A stretch of 59,898 nt of DNA, taken from Thalassobacterium sedimentorum (GTDB lineage Bacteria; Verrucomicrobiota; Verrucomicrobiia; Opitutales; Coraliomargaritaceae). The notes beneath the pieces are model-generated. The model did not search any database and was not told the origin of the DNA. It worked only from the letters and a program-made list of their open reading frames with translations. This document shows positions 1 through 8,930 of the stretch, one piece after another. The translations under genes and the position numbers were made by a program. Where the stretch lies: positions 1 to 59,898 of the forward strand of contig NZ_JARXIC010000026.1 of NCBI RefSeq assembly GCF_031127905.1, given 5' to 3'. The first letter of the stretch is position 1. The number at the start of each line of letters is the position of its first letter.

Positions 1-211
1 TACAAAGACACACAGCAAGACTCAAATCCATTGAACACCACTATCGAAAACAGAGATGAACCGCCTACATCTCGTAGTTTAACAATGTAGAAATAAGTAG
101 AATATCTTCGCTTACTTGAGTCTTTGTTGATTGTATGTGAAATCCATATGTGATTTGACTTGGAATTAGCTTTTGCTTTTTTGCAATGAGTTGATTGAAT
201 GAAGCAGGTAA

Positions 212-844
212 ATGGCTAATACAGGTTCAGTCACAGATTCAATTTTCAGTGCTCAAGAGAAAACAGTCTCTGAGCGCGATCTTGATTGGGCAATTGTCCA
301 GCGTGTGCAGGCCGGGAATGTGGGTGCCTTTGACCAGTTAGTGCAGAAATATAGAGAACATATTTTTTCGGTCATCTATAATATGACCAGCAATCGCGAG
401 GATGCCTCCGATTTGACTCAGGATACTTTTATTAAAGCGTTTCAGGCCATTGGCCGTTTTAAAGGAAAATCGTCGTTTTTCACTTGGATTTACCGCATCG
501 CCATTAACACCACGATGACATTTCTTAAGAAACGAAATCGTCGTCGGTTTATCAGTTATGAAAAAATTGATGAAGAAGTCTCTAATTCTGAGATATTTGA
601 GCGCTTGACGGCTAAGAATCGTTCGGAAAAAGGAGCTTTAGTGAGTGAATTACAGGAAAAATTGAACGATGCGCTGCAAAAATTGTCTCTAAAGCATCGA
701 ACAGTGGTTATTTTACATGAAATTGAAGGCTTGGAGCATGCTGAGATCGCAGAAATTACTAAAACTTCTGTGGGAACTGTGCGTTCTCGGCTGCATTATG
801 CCAAACAGCAACTTCAGTCGTACTTACAAGAATATATCGGTTAG
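212..844 (+). CDS. ECF-type RNA polymerase sigma factor (sigma-70 family)
   Basis: A 210-residue protein with the two-domain layout of extracytoplasmic-function sigma factors. Region 2 lies at about residues 38-105 and holds the DLTQDTFIKAF and TWIYRIAINT motifs that bind core polymerase and melt the -10 element. Region 4, a helix-turn-helix with EIAEITKTSVGTVRSRLHYAK, lies near residues 180-205. A purine-rich GCAGG sits shortly before the ATG. It is followed at short spacing by a one-helix membrane protein and a PDZ protein, the usual context of a sigma/anti-sigma pair that responds to envelope stress. The subfamily and target promoters cannot be told. The 211 bases upstream hold no recognisable gene. 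Confidence 0.93.
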   Translation: MANTGSVTDSIFSAQEKTVSERDLDWAIVQRVQAGNVGAFDQLVQKYREHIFSVIYNMTSNREDASDLTQDTFIKAFQAIGRFKGKSSFFTWIYRIAINTTMTFLKKRNRRRFISYEKIDEEVSNSEIFERLTAKNRSEKGALVSELQEKLNDALQKLSLKHRTVVILHEIEGLEHAEIAEITKTSVGTVRSRLHYAKQQLQSYLQEYIG

Positions 845-885
845 CAACTACGTTTGAGTTACGCTATTTTTCTCATCAATTACCT

Positions 886-1416
886 ATGGTAGATATTAAC
901 AACGCCCAAGATAAAGAAGTTAAAGTCGAAGATTTGCTCCGCCTGAAGCGGCAGGAAAAGCCTGACGATGCATTTTGGAATGCATTTGATTGTGAGCTAC
1001 ATCAGCGCATGCTTCAAACTTTGGTTAAGAAGGATCCTTGGTACGTGCAAATCCTACGTGGAGCCTCGGGGCGCATCGCGCAAATGTCTGCAGTGGGAGC
1101 TGCGGCTGCTTTTCTTGCGATGATGATTGTGCGACCAGCATTTGTAGAGCTGTCTCAACCTGTGATTGGTCCTGCATTGGCGGAGCAGATTCCTGCTGAT
1201 GTGCGTACGGCGCCTGTCGAGGTCGCTATGTCTGATTTCGATTCTGCATTCACGCCGGATTATCAGTTGGATGCAATTACTGCTGGTGTAGATGCGGGCT
1301 ATACTCAAGAGTTTGCGCACGACACATTTGAAGTTGTTGGCTATGACAGTGCAGCCTACGTTGCGGATACGGCTACTTTTGCTGGCACTGGACTGGCGAC
1401 TGGGCTGGTTTATTAG
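886..1416 (+). CDS. Single-pass membrane protein, possible anti-sigma factor
   Basis: A 176-residue protein. Residues 1-65 are charged and hydrophilic, with a segment (PDDAFWNAFDCELHQRML) that could be a cytoplasmic helical domain. One transmembrane helix follows at about residues 68-90, then an acidic, Ala/Thr-rich periplasmic tail with no family I recognise. Position directly downstream of an ECF sigma gene (41-bp gap) and an N-in/C-out topology are what an anti-sigma factor would have, so that role is inferred from context only. The zinc-binding HxxxCxxC motif of ZAS-type anti-sigma factors is not visible. The next gene starts 6 bp after its stop, so the three are probably co-transcribed. 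Confidence 0.7.
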   Translation: MVDINNAQDKEVKVEDLLRLKRQEKPDDAFWNAFDCELHQRMLQTLVKKDPWYVQILRGASGRIAQMSAVGAAAAFLAMMIVRPAFVELSQPVIGPALAEQIPADVRTAPVEVAMSDFDSAFTPDYQLDAITAGVDAGYTQEFAHDTFEVVGYDSAAYVADTATFAGTGLATGLVY

Positions 1417-1422
1417 ATAAGC

Positions 1423-2475
1423 GTGATGCGATCTTGGTTTATTCGGATTGGGCTGTCGCTAACCTGTTTCGTTGCTGGTCTGTGGGGGAACGGTGCTGAG
1501 GCTTTGGCGTTGCAGGGGCGCTTGCTTGAGGTTTATGAGCAGAATAAAGATGCAGTCGTGCGTGTGAAAGCGGCGTATGCGGGGGCTGAAGTCGAAGGGA
1601 AGCAGCAGATCGCTTTGCGAGTGGGAACTGGTTTTTTTATTAGCAATGAGGGCCATGTGCTGGTCAGTGCGAGTCGGGCTGCTGGAGCCGATCGCGTATG
1701 GATTGAGTATCAGGGGCGCCCCTATGCCACGGAGGCTGTTGGGCATGATCGTTTGACGAATATTTCGGTTTTGCGCGTGCTGGAGCCACCGGCTGATTTT
1801 TCCATCATTAAATTGGACCCCTCCGAGCCATTGCCTGCGACGGGATCTATTGCGATTGCGATTACTTGTCCTTTGGATTTTGGGCCGACTCCAGTCATGG
1901 GGCTTTTTACTGGTATCGAAAAGAAATTGGGTAATAAGGTTTTTCCTACCAGTTATATTCGAACATCGATTTCAGTGGATGGTGGGCAAGGGGGCTGCCC
2001 GATTTTAGATTTGAATGGACGGTTTATTGGCATGTCGGTTGCGTCGATAGTTGAGCTGGATGGTTCATTTTCATTGCCGGTAGCTGCGCTTGCTCGCGTG
2101 CGTGATGACCTAATGTTTTCCGGGCATATAATACATGGTTGGATGGGCTTTGAGGTGACATCTCAATTACTCGATGACGATTCGACCGGGGTTTACTTAT
2201 CGAAGGTGATTGAGGATGCTCCTGCAGCTCAGGCAGGGTTGCAAGCTGGGGACCAATTGGTTTCGATCGCCGGTCGTTCAATTGGCGACGTGTTTGATGT
2301 GCCAGATGCTTTCTTTTTCACGCGTGCCAATCAGTTTACACCTGTGGAGGTGCTTCGTGAGGGGAGCCTGCTTAAGCTTTCGGTCAAGACATTGCCCCGG
2401 CCTGAGAAGGATCCTATCATCGCGACTGAAGCGCAGGCTGAGGTTCAAGCGGATATGGATGCAGTTAAGCCCTAG
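1423..2475 (+). CDS. HtrA-like PDZ protein with degenerate protease domain
   Basis: About 350 residues: a signal sequence (1-28), a trypsin-like S1C/HtrA domain (about 35-225) and one PDZ domain (about 240-320, containing GVYLSKVIEDAPAAQAGL). The fold motifs are clear, for example GTGFFISNEGHVLV, but all three catalytic positions differ from active HtrA/DegS: the His position is Ser84, the Asp position is Asn113, and the GNSGGP serine position is Gly190 in GGQGGCP. It should therefore be proteolytically inactive and may act as a peptide sensor or scaffold through its PDZ domain. The start is GTG 1423 or ATG 1426, 6-9 bp after the preceding stop, consistent with one operon with the sigma factor. 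Confidence 0.85.
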   Translation: MMRSWFIRIGLSLTCFVAGLWGNGAEALALQGRLLEVYEQNKDAVVRVKAAYAGAEVEGKQQIALRVGTGFFISNEGHVLVSASRAAGADRVWIEYQGRPYATEAVGHDRLTNISVLRVLEPPADFSIIKLDPSEPLPATGSIAIAITCPLDFGPTPVMGLFTGIEKKLGNKVFPTSYIRTSISVDGGQGGCPILDLNGRFIGMSVASIVELDGSFSLPVAALARVRDDLMFSGHIIHGWMGFEVTSQLLDDDSTGVYLSKVIEDAPAAQAGLQAGDQLVSIAGRSIGDVFDVPDAFFFTRANQFTPVEVLREGSLLKLSVKTLPRPEKDPIIATEAQAEVQADMDAVKP

Positions 2476-2565
2476 CGATGCTGGTGTATTTGCTGGTGTA
2501 TTGTTAGTGAGCAAGACCCCGCAGCCTATCTGCAGGGCTCGCTGTTCGAGAATGCTAAATGGTTC

Positions 2566-4017
2566 TTACCAGGTGTATTCGACGGTGTAGGAAACCGTTT
2601 TTGTGGTTTCAGCTGGGATAGTCACTGGGAACTCGATGCTTTGGGCATTTGTTTGGGTGAATGCGTCGCTGTGCTTTTCAATTGTCCAGTTTGAGCCTCG
2701 ATAGAGGTGTTCAATGATTTGCACTTGGACTGATTCTTCGCTGCGATTTCGGACTTCAATTTCGAAGGTTTCTCGCATCATGTTGCGGCTTGGATGCTTG
2801 TAAAATTCTGTGCATGTGCGTTCTCCGACGAGGTCAAAGGCATTTCCGAGATAGACGCGAATTGTCTCGTTCTTGGGGGTGTGATCGATGGTATTTTCAC
2901 CGGTAAACTCTAGTTGGCCATCGCTATCCATGCGGTAAAAACGTGCTTTACCTGCTGGGAGTGCGATGCCTAGACCGTTGGCATCGCTGTTCTTAAAATC
3001 ACGATAAATGGCAACGTCTGGCTGCGTGTTCTGCCCATAGTTTTGGTTTGTATTGACACCGCCGTAATAACGTGTGCCACCAGAGCCGTCGTATACGTAG
3101 AGCTTATTTGTGGTCACTTTTTCAGCGCGTACGAACTCAACTTGTTTGGTTTCGCTGTCCCGTAATGTTGTTTTGAGTGGTAGCGAATACATGTGAAACT
3201 CGTCAAACTTTTTGGTTTCGACTTGAGGGGCATCTGCGTACGACTTTGCCATGGCCATTTCCATGACTTGACCCCTTAGCTGAGCCGAGGGTTGTACTTT
3301 ATTGACGTCGCCGGCGATGAGTTTGATGGCAGCATCCTGAAAGCTGGTTCCTGTATTGTTATCGATAGAGATCCAGCCGGTGAGCGTAACTTCATCACCC
3401 TCTTCAGGTAAAACTAGATTGTAATCGGATTTCCAAGACATGCCATAGGTTAGGTAGCTGAGTTGTGCATCGAATTGGGCGGCCGCGTCGGAGTGAAGCT
3501 TCCAGGAGAGAGTGGGCTCTAGGATAGAGTCGTCGCCTAGGCTGGGAAACAGTGGGGTGCCTGGTAGGCGTGTCATTAATAGGCCATCGACTTGTATGAT
3601 CGGCTCCAGCATTTGTTGCTGTTGGTTGCCGTATTGATTGGTCGTGGTGGCCAGTGAGGGGGCGCGAATGATTGTGCCTTCTTGAATGACTTCTTTACCG
3701 TCCACAGTTTTAAGGAAACGGATTGTTTGGCCTTGGAACATTTGTAGCAGGCGCTGTTGGTCGACTGGGTCGCCGCGGTAGCTTTGTTCGACAACACTGA
3801 TGGCAATTTGGCCGGTAGGATCGCGTAAGATGACGGATTCGGGCTCGAGTTGCGAGGTGACACCACTGTAGTTTTGTTGATTGATCCCTTGTGTCAGCTC
3901 AAGTGGGACGGTGTCGCGCACGACACCGAAGTTGCCATTGTAAACGGTGATTGCTGTGTGCGCGGATAGTGAAGTGGCACAGGCAATTAGTGCGGGGAGG
4001 AGGGCTATGGATTTCAT
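2566..4017 (-). CDS. DUF4139 domain-containing exported protein
   Basis: 483 residues with a Sec signal peptide (1-19, ending SLSA). The body matches the DUF4139 family in layout: an N-terminal beta region with [15 protein letters not shown], then a middle section [13 protein letters not shown] and [26 protein letters not shown], and a C-terminal beta-sandwich ending in [17 protein letters not shown]4139 proteins are exported or envelope proteins of unknown biochemical role. It is transcribed towards the PDZ gene, with about 90 bp between the stops. The membrane protein upstream ends 17 bp before this start, so the two are probably one transcript. Confidence 0.85.
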   Translation of the reverse strand: MKSIALLPALIACATSLSAHTAITVYNGNFGVVRDTVPLELTQGINQQNYSGVTSQLEPESVILRDPTGQIAISVVEQSYRGDPVDQQRLLQMFQGQTIRFLKTVDGKEVIQEGTIIRAPSLATTTNQYGNQQQQMLEPIIQVDGLLMTRLPGTPLFPSLGDDSILEPTLSWKLHSDAAAQFDAQLSYLTYGMSWKSDYNLVLPEEGDEVTLTGWISIDNNTGTSFQDAAIKLIAGDVNKVQPSAQLRGQVMEMAMAKSYADAPQVETKKFDEFHMYSLPLKTTLRDSETKQVEFVRAEKVTTNKLYVYDGSGGTRYYGGVNTNQNYGQNTQPDVAIYRDFKNSDANGLGIALPAGKARFYRMDSDGQLEFTGENTIDHTPKNETIRVYLGNAFDLVGERTCTEFYKHPSRNMMRETFEIEVRNRSEESVQVQIIEHLYRGSNWTIEKHSDAFTQTNAQSIEFPVTIPAETTKTVSYTVEYTW

Positions 4018-4034
4018 GGGCTATATAGACTCGT

Positions 4035-4658
4035 TTAAGCTTCAACTGTTTCGGCTAAATCACACAAAAACTCAATCATCTCTTCGAAGCGCTGGCGAAC
4101 GGCTTCGTTGCTAATGAGGCCGAGTTCAGTATACACCAGTGTGCCATTGCCAATATATAGAGAGCCTTTGCTGTTCTTTAATGATCTCCTTAGCCAGTTA
4201 AGCGCTTTCTTGCCTAGTATCGCTTTGAGTTGCTGGCCGTGGTTGCTACGTACATCTATTGCCTGATCGAAGGAGGCGTCGCCACTTTGCCAGCGGGTCA
4301 TGCCGCCACTGTCGCGCTGTTTGAAACGACCGATGATCCCTGCTGCTGTGAATTGTGCGCGTAGGTCTGGGTTTTTTAATTCGATTTTTAGGACCGTTTC
4401 AATTTGCCGCGTATTTTGCAGGCCTTTGCCGGGCACCGATAATGAGAGTTCGCGTCCACGGTAGATCCCGTAGGAGGCTGGTTCGTTACGGACGAACCCA
4501 AGCAGTTTGCTCTCTGGAATTGTGACTTCTAAGTTTAGTTTTTCACTGATTATGCGGTATTGAGTGATGATTTTGTCCGAAGCACTTCGGAGTATGAGCC
4601 AAAAGGTGGCAGCGACGGCGACGGCGAGTGCTATGATAAAGGCAATTTCAGTTCCCAT
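4035..4658 (-). CDS. Membrane-anchored protein of unknown function
   Basis: 207 residues. One N-terminal transmembrane helix (about 5-24) is followed by a cytoplasmic-looking mixed domain with no motif I can name. The stretch SDKIITQYRIISEKLNLEV looks like the first helix after the anchor, and RGRELSLSVPGKGLQNTRQIETVLKIEL reads as beta strands. The C-terminal 35 residues are an amphipathic acidic helix. It lies 17 bp upstream of the DUF4139 gene in the same direction. The ATG at 4658 is the only good start: the anchor begins immediately after it. Function unknown. Confidence 0.7.
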   Translation of the reverse strand: MGTEIAFIIALAVAVAATFWLILRSASDKIITQYRIISEKLNLEVTIPESKLLGFVRNEPASYGIYRGRELSLSVPGKGLQNTRQIETVLKIELKNPDLRAQFTAAGIIGRFKQRDSGGMTRWQSGDASFDQAIDVRSNHGQQLKAILGKKALNWLRRSLKNSKGSLYIGNGTLVYTELGLISNEAVRQRFEEMIEFLCDLAETVEA

Positions 4659-4798
4659 GATATATAGAAGTATAGTCTCAGCTTCTTGGTGCGAGTTATT
4701 AAAGGTAAAATTAGCTCAGTGTATTACGAATGTGGCTGTGGCACCATGCCACGAATGGCTTGAGATTCTTTTAATATTTTTAAGGTTTACTAGGCGCA

Positions 4799-4811
4799 AT
4801 TGAGACTCAAT
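4799..4811. promoter_or_regulatory. Palindromic candidate operator upstream of the AraC gene
   Basis: The sequence ATTGAGACTCAAT is a perfect 6-1-6 palindrome 16 bp before the AraC-family gene. Its core TGAG-A-CTCA recurs as TGAG-T-CTCA just before the TonB receptor gene (5837-5845). A shared palindrome in front of a regulator and its probable target suggests an operator. It could belong to the AraC protein, to Fur or to another iron regulator; the sequence does not say which. Confidence 0.4.
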
Positions 4812-4826
4812 CTTATCTAAAGAGCC

Positions 4827-5804
4827 ATGGAATTCCGTAAAGTAGAGAGCGCACCGATGGATGCGGTAGGAAGTGTTCCCATTGTAGGACATGAGGATTT
4901 GTCATATTGTAAGATTTGGCAGTTCGAAGGTACTACGATACCGGCTAGATCTAAACAGCCGCACCGACATCAGGTGATGGAGTTGTTATGGCTGCAACAG
5001 GGGGACGCGCATTTTTATAGTGAGACGGGCGAGTGGCGAGTCTCGCCTAGTTCTTTAGTATTGGTGCAGCAGGGGCAGGTGCATGCGTGGGATTTTTCAG
5101 AAGATGCGCGCGGTTATGTAATTGTATTTGATTATGAGTTAATCATCCGTGCAGGTTATACCACTGATGGCTTAACCGAGCTGCTTTTCTTGAATGCGAT
5201 GCTTTATTCGCCAGTGGCGCAATTAAGTGCGAGTGTCGCTGAGGAGGCTGATTGGCAATGTCAGTGGTTAATGCGGGAATATAGATCCGATCAAGCGTAT
5301 CGAGAAAAAACGATGTGTGCGCGGTTGAAGCTTTTGTTAGTGCATTATAACCGATATTTCCAAGGGCAGGCTGAGCTGAAGCAGGGGACAGCAGTCAGAG
5401 TGACGACTCACTTTGTGTCGTTGCTGGATCAGCATTATCACGCGCAGCATAGCTCGCGCTTCTATGCGGAGCAGCTGGGGATTTCGACTTATTTACTGGA
5501 GAAGCACGTGCATGCCAGCACGGCGCAATCTCCGATGCAGTGGATTCGGAAGCGCTTGCTCTTGGAAGCACAGCTCAGGCTTCAGCGTCCAGAACTGAGT
5601 ATTGCGGAGATTGCCTATCAGTTGGGCTTTAAGACTCCCTCTAACTTTGGGCGCTTTTATAAGAAAATGATGGGGCACTCGCCCGGCGATGCACGTCGGG
5701 TCGGCAAGCGCGTGACGCGTCGTGAGCAATTGCAAGGTCTGTGTGTGTGCCTGGGCGAATTTACCCGCTCTTTGGGGATTTTGGACATTCCTTTGGGTTT
5801 TTGA
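4827..5804 (+). CDS. AraC-family transcriptional regulator
   Basis: 325 residues. The N-terminal half is a cupin-like sensor domain: PHRHQVMELLWLQQGDAHFY and a further strand run ending QVHAWDFSEDARGYVIVFD. The C-terminal part (about 200-300) is the double helix-turn-helix of AraC/XylS proteins, with SSRFYAEQLGISTYLLEKHV as the first HTH and LSIAEIAYQLGFKTPSNFGRFYKKMMGHSP as the second HTH plus signature. It lies 51 bp upstream of a TonB receptor gene in the same direction, and similar AraC regulators commonly control siderophore receptors, so control of the cluster that follows is likely. The roughly 25-residue tail after the second HTH is unusual but short. Confidence 0.9.
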   Translation: MEFRKVESAPMDAVGSVPIVGHEDLSYCKIWQFEGTTIPARSKQPHRHQVMELLWLQQGDAHFYSETGEWRVSPSSLVLVQQGQVHAWDFSEDARGYVIVFDYELIIRAGYTTDGLTELLFLNAMLYSPVAQLSASVAEEADWQCQWLMREYRSDQAYREKTMCARLKLLLVHYNRYFQGQAELKQGTAVRVTTHFVSLLDQHYHAQHSSRFYAEQLGISTYLLEKHVHASTAQSPMQWIRKRLLLEAQLRLQRPELSIAEIAYQLGFKTPSNFGRFYKKMMGHSPGDARRVGKRVTRREQLQGLCVCLGEFTRSLGILDIPLGF

Positions 5805-5831
5805 ATATAAATGTGGCTGGACTTAACCTTA

Positions 5832-5847
5832 GAGACTGAGTCTCAAT
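5832..5847. promoter_or_regulatory. Palindromic candidate operator upstream of the TonB receptor
   Basis: GAGACTGAGTCTC is a perfect 6-1-6 palindrome, extended to TGAGTCTCAAT, ending 9 bp before the receptor ATG. The TGAG-W-CTCA core matches the palindrome before the AraC gene at 4799-4811. Its place across the expected ribosome-binding region means a bound repressor, or an mRNA hairpin, could act on translation as well as on transcription. No clear Shine-Dalgarno is present here. Confidence 0.4.
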
Positions 5848-5855
5848 AGCGTCTT

Positions 5856-7988
5856 ATGCAAGCTAAGCAGATCAACGATTCAAAAATAAATGTAGCCAGA
5901 GTGTTGGCGCTGGGGGGCATCTTTGCCTCTGGCACAGCATTCTCTGAGGAGGTCCCGGCGATGGATCCTGTCCAGTTCGAGGAGGTGGTGATTTCCGCTT
6001 CTGGATTTGAGCAGGACATTACCCATGCTCCCGCCAGTATTTCTGTGGTTTCCAGGCAGGACTTGGAAGAAAAGCGAGTCAACTCGTTGGCAGAAGCTTT
6101 GTCTGAGGTTGAGGGGGTCGACGTGAGTTCTTCGGCTGGAAAGACGGGTGGTCGCGAGATCAGTATTCGCGGCATGCCTAGCGACTACACTTTGATTCTA
6201 GTGGATGGGCGTCGTCAAAACGTCGCAGGTAATGTGACGCCTAATGGTTTTGGCTCGACCTCGACGAGCTTTCTGCCGCCGGTATCCTCGATCGAACGGA
6301 TTGAGGTGATTCGCGGCCCAATGTCTACGCTCTATGGTTCCGACGCGATGGGCGGTGTGGTCAATATCATCACTCGCAAGGTCAATTCGGAGTGGGGTGG
6401 CAGTTTGACTACGGGCGGCACCATCCAAGGCGATAGCGATTTTGGAAATACGTCCACCAGTAACTTCTATTTCAGCGGTCCTTTGATCGAAGAAACCCTA
6501 GGCCTGACTTTGCGCGGAAGCTATTATAAGCGTTTTGAGTCGGATCTAGAATATACAGATGACGCGGGGGATCCGGTAGAAGTGAGTAAGCGTGGCCCCA
6601 GTCCCGTGGAAGCCGATATTTATACTTTGGGCGGTCGTTTGACCTATATGTTAAACGAAGATCACGACCTATGGTTTGATGCGGACATCGCTCGTCAGAG
6701 CTACGACAATAGTGAGGCTCAATTGGGAACTTTGGGCGTTCGTGGCTACGAGGATGAGCTTCAATTCAACCGTGAGCAATATACATTGGCGCACACTTGG
6801 CGCTATGATCAAGGTCAGCTGGACTCCAGCTTGATGCACAATGCGACAGAAACCATCGGTCGCGTCCTGCCCGCGGGCACGGCTAATGTCGGTGGTCCAC
6901 GTGAGTTGGAGAATACTAATATCGTCTTTGATACCAAGGCCGTTTATAACCTAGGATCGCATCGTGCGACACTGGGTGGCCAATGGTGGGATGCCGAGAT
7001 GATCGACGGGGTCGCGGATGCGCCTTACGAACACACGCAATGGGCTTTGTTCCTTGAAGATGAGTGGCACATTCTGCCGGATTTGGCTCTGACCTTTGGC
7101 GCGCGCTATGATGATCACAATGTTTTCGGCTCACAAGTCAGCCCACGTGCCTATGCTGTGTGGTCTGTCACCGATCAGTGGACGGTGAAGGGGGGCATCA
7201 GCTATGGCTACAAGGCGCCACGTCTGGATCAACTTGCGGACGGTATTACTGGCTACAGTGGACAGGGCACGATTCCCCTGATCGGTACGCCGACTTTGAC
7301 GCCGGAAACCAGTGTCACACATGAAGTGGGCGTGGTTTATGACAACCTCGATTGGGTGCGCGTGAGTGCGACAGTCTTCCACAATCAGTTTGATGACAAA
7401 ATCGCCAATGGCCCCGGCTTGCTGAATTGTAGCTGGGCGGGGGATCCGAATCGCCCCGGTTGCGTAGATTACGGCAATTGGCCCAATGTGGACGAATTCA
7501 GACAGACTGTGAATGTCGATGAAGCGATGTCACAAGGTTTGGAGCTTTCCACTACGATTCAGTTTGCTGAAGACTGGACCTTGACCGCCAATTACACTTA
7601 CACCGATAGTGAGCAGCAGAGTGGTGATTCCAAGGGAGATCCACTCTACGACACACCCGAGCATATGGTGAATGCCCGCTTGCGCTGGAATACCACCGAT
7701 AAGCTCTCGCTCTGGTTGAGCGGTGAATACCGTGGAGAACGTTTCCGCAGCGAGGGTGCTGCGAAAGATGCTCTGGGCGACTATAAAGCCTATGTGCTCT
7801 TCCATCTCGGCGGTGTGTATCAGCTCTCTGAGAATGTGACATTGAACGCGACTATCAACAATTTGTTGGATAAGGACTTTGTCGACTATCAGGCCTACGA
7901 TGACGGTGGCAGCACCAGCTACTCGAACGTCTATAGCAATAACGAAGAACCGCGCCGCCTCTGGCTCTCCGCGACTTATACTTTCTAA
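5856..7988 (+). CDS. TonB-dependent outer-membrane receptor, FepA/CirA-like
   Basis: 710 residues: signal peptide (about 1-30), a TonB-box-like EEVVISA at about 42-48, a plug domain (about 55-165) and a 22-strand barrel ending in the typical aromatic YTF. The plug motifs ISIRGMPSDYTLILVDGRR, SSIERIEVIRGPMSTLYGSDAMGGVVNIITRKV are very close to the catecholate siderophore/colicin I receptor group (FepA, CirA, IrgA), so a ferric siderophore is the best substrate guess. A loop near residues 525-545 carries two cysteines (NCSWAG and PGCVDYG), probably a disulfide. It is the first gene of a run to 12421 that also encodes thiol-redox and flavin-redox proteins. A strong terminator follows, so it may be transcribed in excess of the genes downstream. 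Confidence 0.93.
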   Translation: MQAKQINDSKINVARVLALGGIFASGTAFSEEVPAMDPVQFEEVVISASGFEQDITHAPASISVVSRQDLEEKRVNSLAEALSEVEGVDVSSSAGKTGGREISIRGMPSDYTLILVDGRRQNVAGNVTPNGFGSTSTSFLPPVSSIERIEVIRGPMSTLYGSDAMGGVVNIITRKVNSEWGGSLTTGGTIQGDSDFGNTSTSNFYFSGPLIEETLGLTLRGSYYKRFESDLEYTDDAGDPVEVSKRGPSPVEADIYTLGGRLTYMLNEDHDLWFDADIARQSYDNSEAQLGTLGVRGYEDELQFNREQYTLAHTWRYDQGQLDSSLMHNATETIGRVLPAGTANVGGPRELENTNIVFDTKAVYNLGSHRATLGGQWWDAEMIDGVADAPYEHTQWALFLEDEWHILPDLALTFGARYDDHNVFGSQVSPRAYAVWSVTDQWTVKGGISYGYKAPRLDQLADGITGYSGQGTIPLIGTPTLTPETSVTHEVGVVYDNLDWVRVSATVFHNQFDDKIANGPGLLNCSWAGDPNRPGCVDYGNWPNVDEFRQTVNVDEAMSQGLELSTTIQFAEDWTLTANYTYTDSEQQSGDSKGDPLYDTPEHMVNARLRWNTTDKLSLWLSGEYRGERFRSEGAAKDALGDYKAYVLFHLGGVYQLSENVTLNATINNLLDKDFVDYQAYDDGGSTSYSNVYSNNEEPRRLWLSATYTF

Positions 7989-8014
7989 ATCTATATCCAT
8001 ACGTCCAATCAGAT

Positions 8015-8053
8015 AGCTCCCGCGGGTCGCAACGACTCGCGGGGGCTTCTTTG
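8015..8053 (+). terminator. Intrinsic terminator after the TonB receptor gene
   Basis: A 14-bp stem, AGCTCCCGCGGGTC (8015-8028) with GACTCGCGGGGGCT (8034-8047) and two G-T wobbles, encloses the loop GCAAC and is followed by TCTTT. It lies 27 bp after the receptor stop and 36 bp before the next gene. It probably attenuates rather than isolates the downstream genes, since they continue the same functional theme. Confidence 0.75.
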
Positions 8054-8088
8054 CATTAAACCGTCAACACACTCCTAAACTGACGCAC

Positions 8089-8742
8089 ATGAAATTGTTC
8101 ACGCTTATGATAGCCTTTGCCGCGGCTGCGCTGATGTTGCCTCTCTCGACTGTTGCAGATACAGTGGACCCATTGTTGGGCGCCCCGTTTGCCTTACGCG
8201 AGCGGCCTTCTTTCGGCGAAACGAATGCACCGGTGGTCGTTATCGAGGCGCGAAGTTTTCGTTGTCAGCATTGTCGTCAATTTCAGAAGAGCATTTTTCC
8301 CACTCTTAAGGCGGAGTACATCGATACTGGCAAGTTGCGCTGGGTGATGCTGGATTTGCCGGAAGATCCCGAAAAGGACGAGAGCCGTTTCACCGCTTAC
8401 GCACGCGCCGGCTTGCGCAGCGGGCAATATGCGGCTGTGGAGGAAATACTAGTGGAAAATGGCCGCAAGCCGGCCTATCGTTTGGATAGTTTGCTGCGGA
8501 GTCGTGATTCAGTGGACTTTCCCGCTCTCGAGGCGGCCTTGGATTCCGCTGCACTGCAAGCCGAGCTCGCAGCCGACCTAGCTGAGGGGCAGCAATTGGG
8601 CCTGAAGACTTTGCCAACTTTTATTTTGCGCAAGCGCCAGCCCGACGGGACTTTCTTGGAAGCACGCATCGACGGGGTGGGTGACTTGGCCTATTTCCGG
8701 CATGTGCTGGATGCCGCCTTAAAGACGGAGGGCGCGCAATGA
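8089..8742 (+). CDS. Periplasmic DsbA-like thioredoxin-fold protein
   Basis: 217 residues with a signal peptide (1-23) and a DsbA/thioredoxin fold. The redox motif is C59-Q-H-C62 in SFRCQHCRQF, after strand APVVVIEA, and the cis-proline is in LKTLPTFIL near residue 180. The helical insert between them is typical of DsbA/DsbG-like proteins. The reaction would be thiol-disulfide exchange in the periplasm. It overlaps the next gene by 4 bp (ATGA), and the gene after that is a MauE/DoxX-type membrane protein, a family that often partners periplasmic thioredoxins. The receptor in front has a probable extracellular disulfide, one possible client; that link is inferred. Confidence 0.85.
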   Translation: MKLFTLMIAFAAAALMLPLSTVADTVDPLLGAPFALRERPSFGETNAPVVVIEARSFRCQHCRQFQKSIFPTLKAEYIDTGKLRWVMLDLPEDPEKDESRFTAYARAGLRSGQYAAVEEILVENGRKPAYRLDSLLRSRDSVDFPALEAALDSAALQAELAADLAEGQQLGLKTLPTFILRKRQPDGTFLEARIDGVGDLAYFRHVLDAALKTEGAQ

Positions 8743-8930
8743 CTTGTCTGCGCCGCTTTCGAACACGGCTGATGCAACTGCGGCCTGCACGTTTGCTTAT
8801 GCTCTGTGCGCTGGCACTGTTGGCTGGGCTGGCGACGGACTGGTTCAGTGAGCAGCGGATATTTTTCCCGAGAAATGACTTTCCGGTCTTTCAAACATTA
8901 CCAGCGGCTGGGGGCGCGCTAGAGCAATGA
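8739..8930 (+). CDS. Small one-helix membrane protein
   Basis: 63 residues: a basic N terminus (RRFRTRLMQLRPAR), one hydrophobic helix (about 18-33, LLMLCALALLAGLATDW) and a short C-terminal tail. I do not recognise a family. It is supported as a real gene by its position: it overlaps the DsbA-like gene by 4 bp (ATGA) and the MauE-like gene by 4 bp (ATGA), a chain of translational couplings that would be unlikely by chance. It could be a small accessory subunit of the thiol-redox pair on either side. Confidence 0.6.
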   Translation: MTCLRRFRTRLMQLRPARLLMLCALALLAGLATDWFSEQRIFFPRNDFPVFQTLPAAGGALEQ

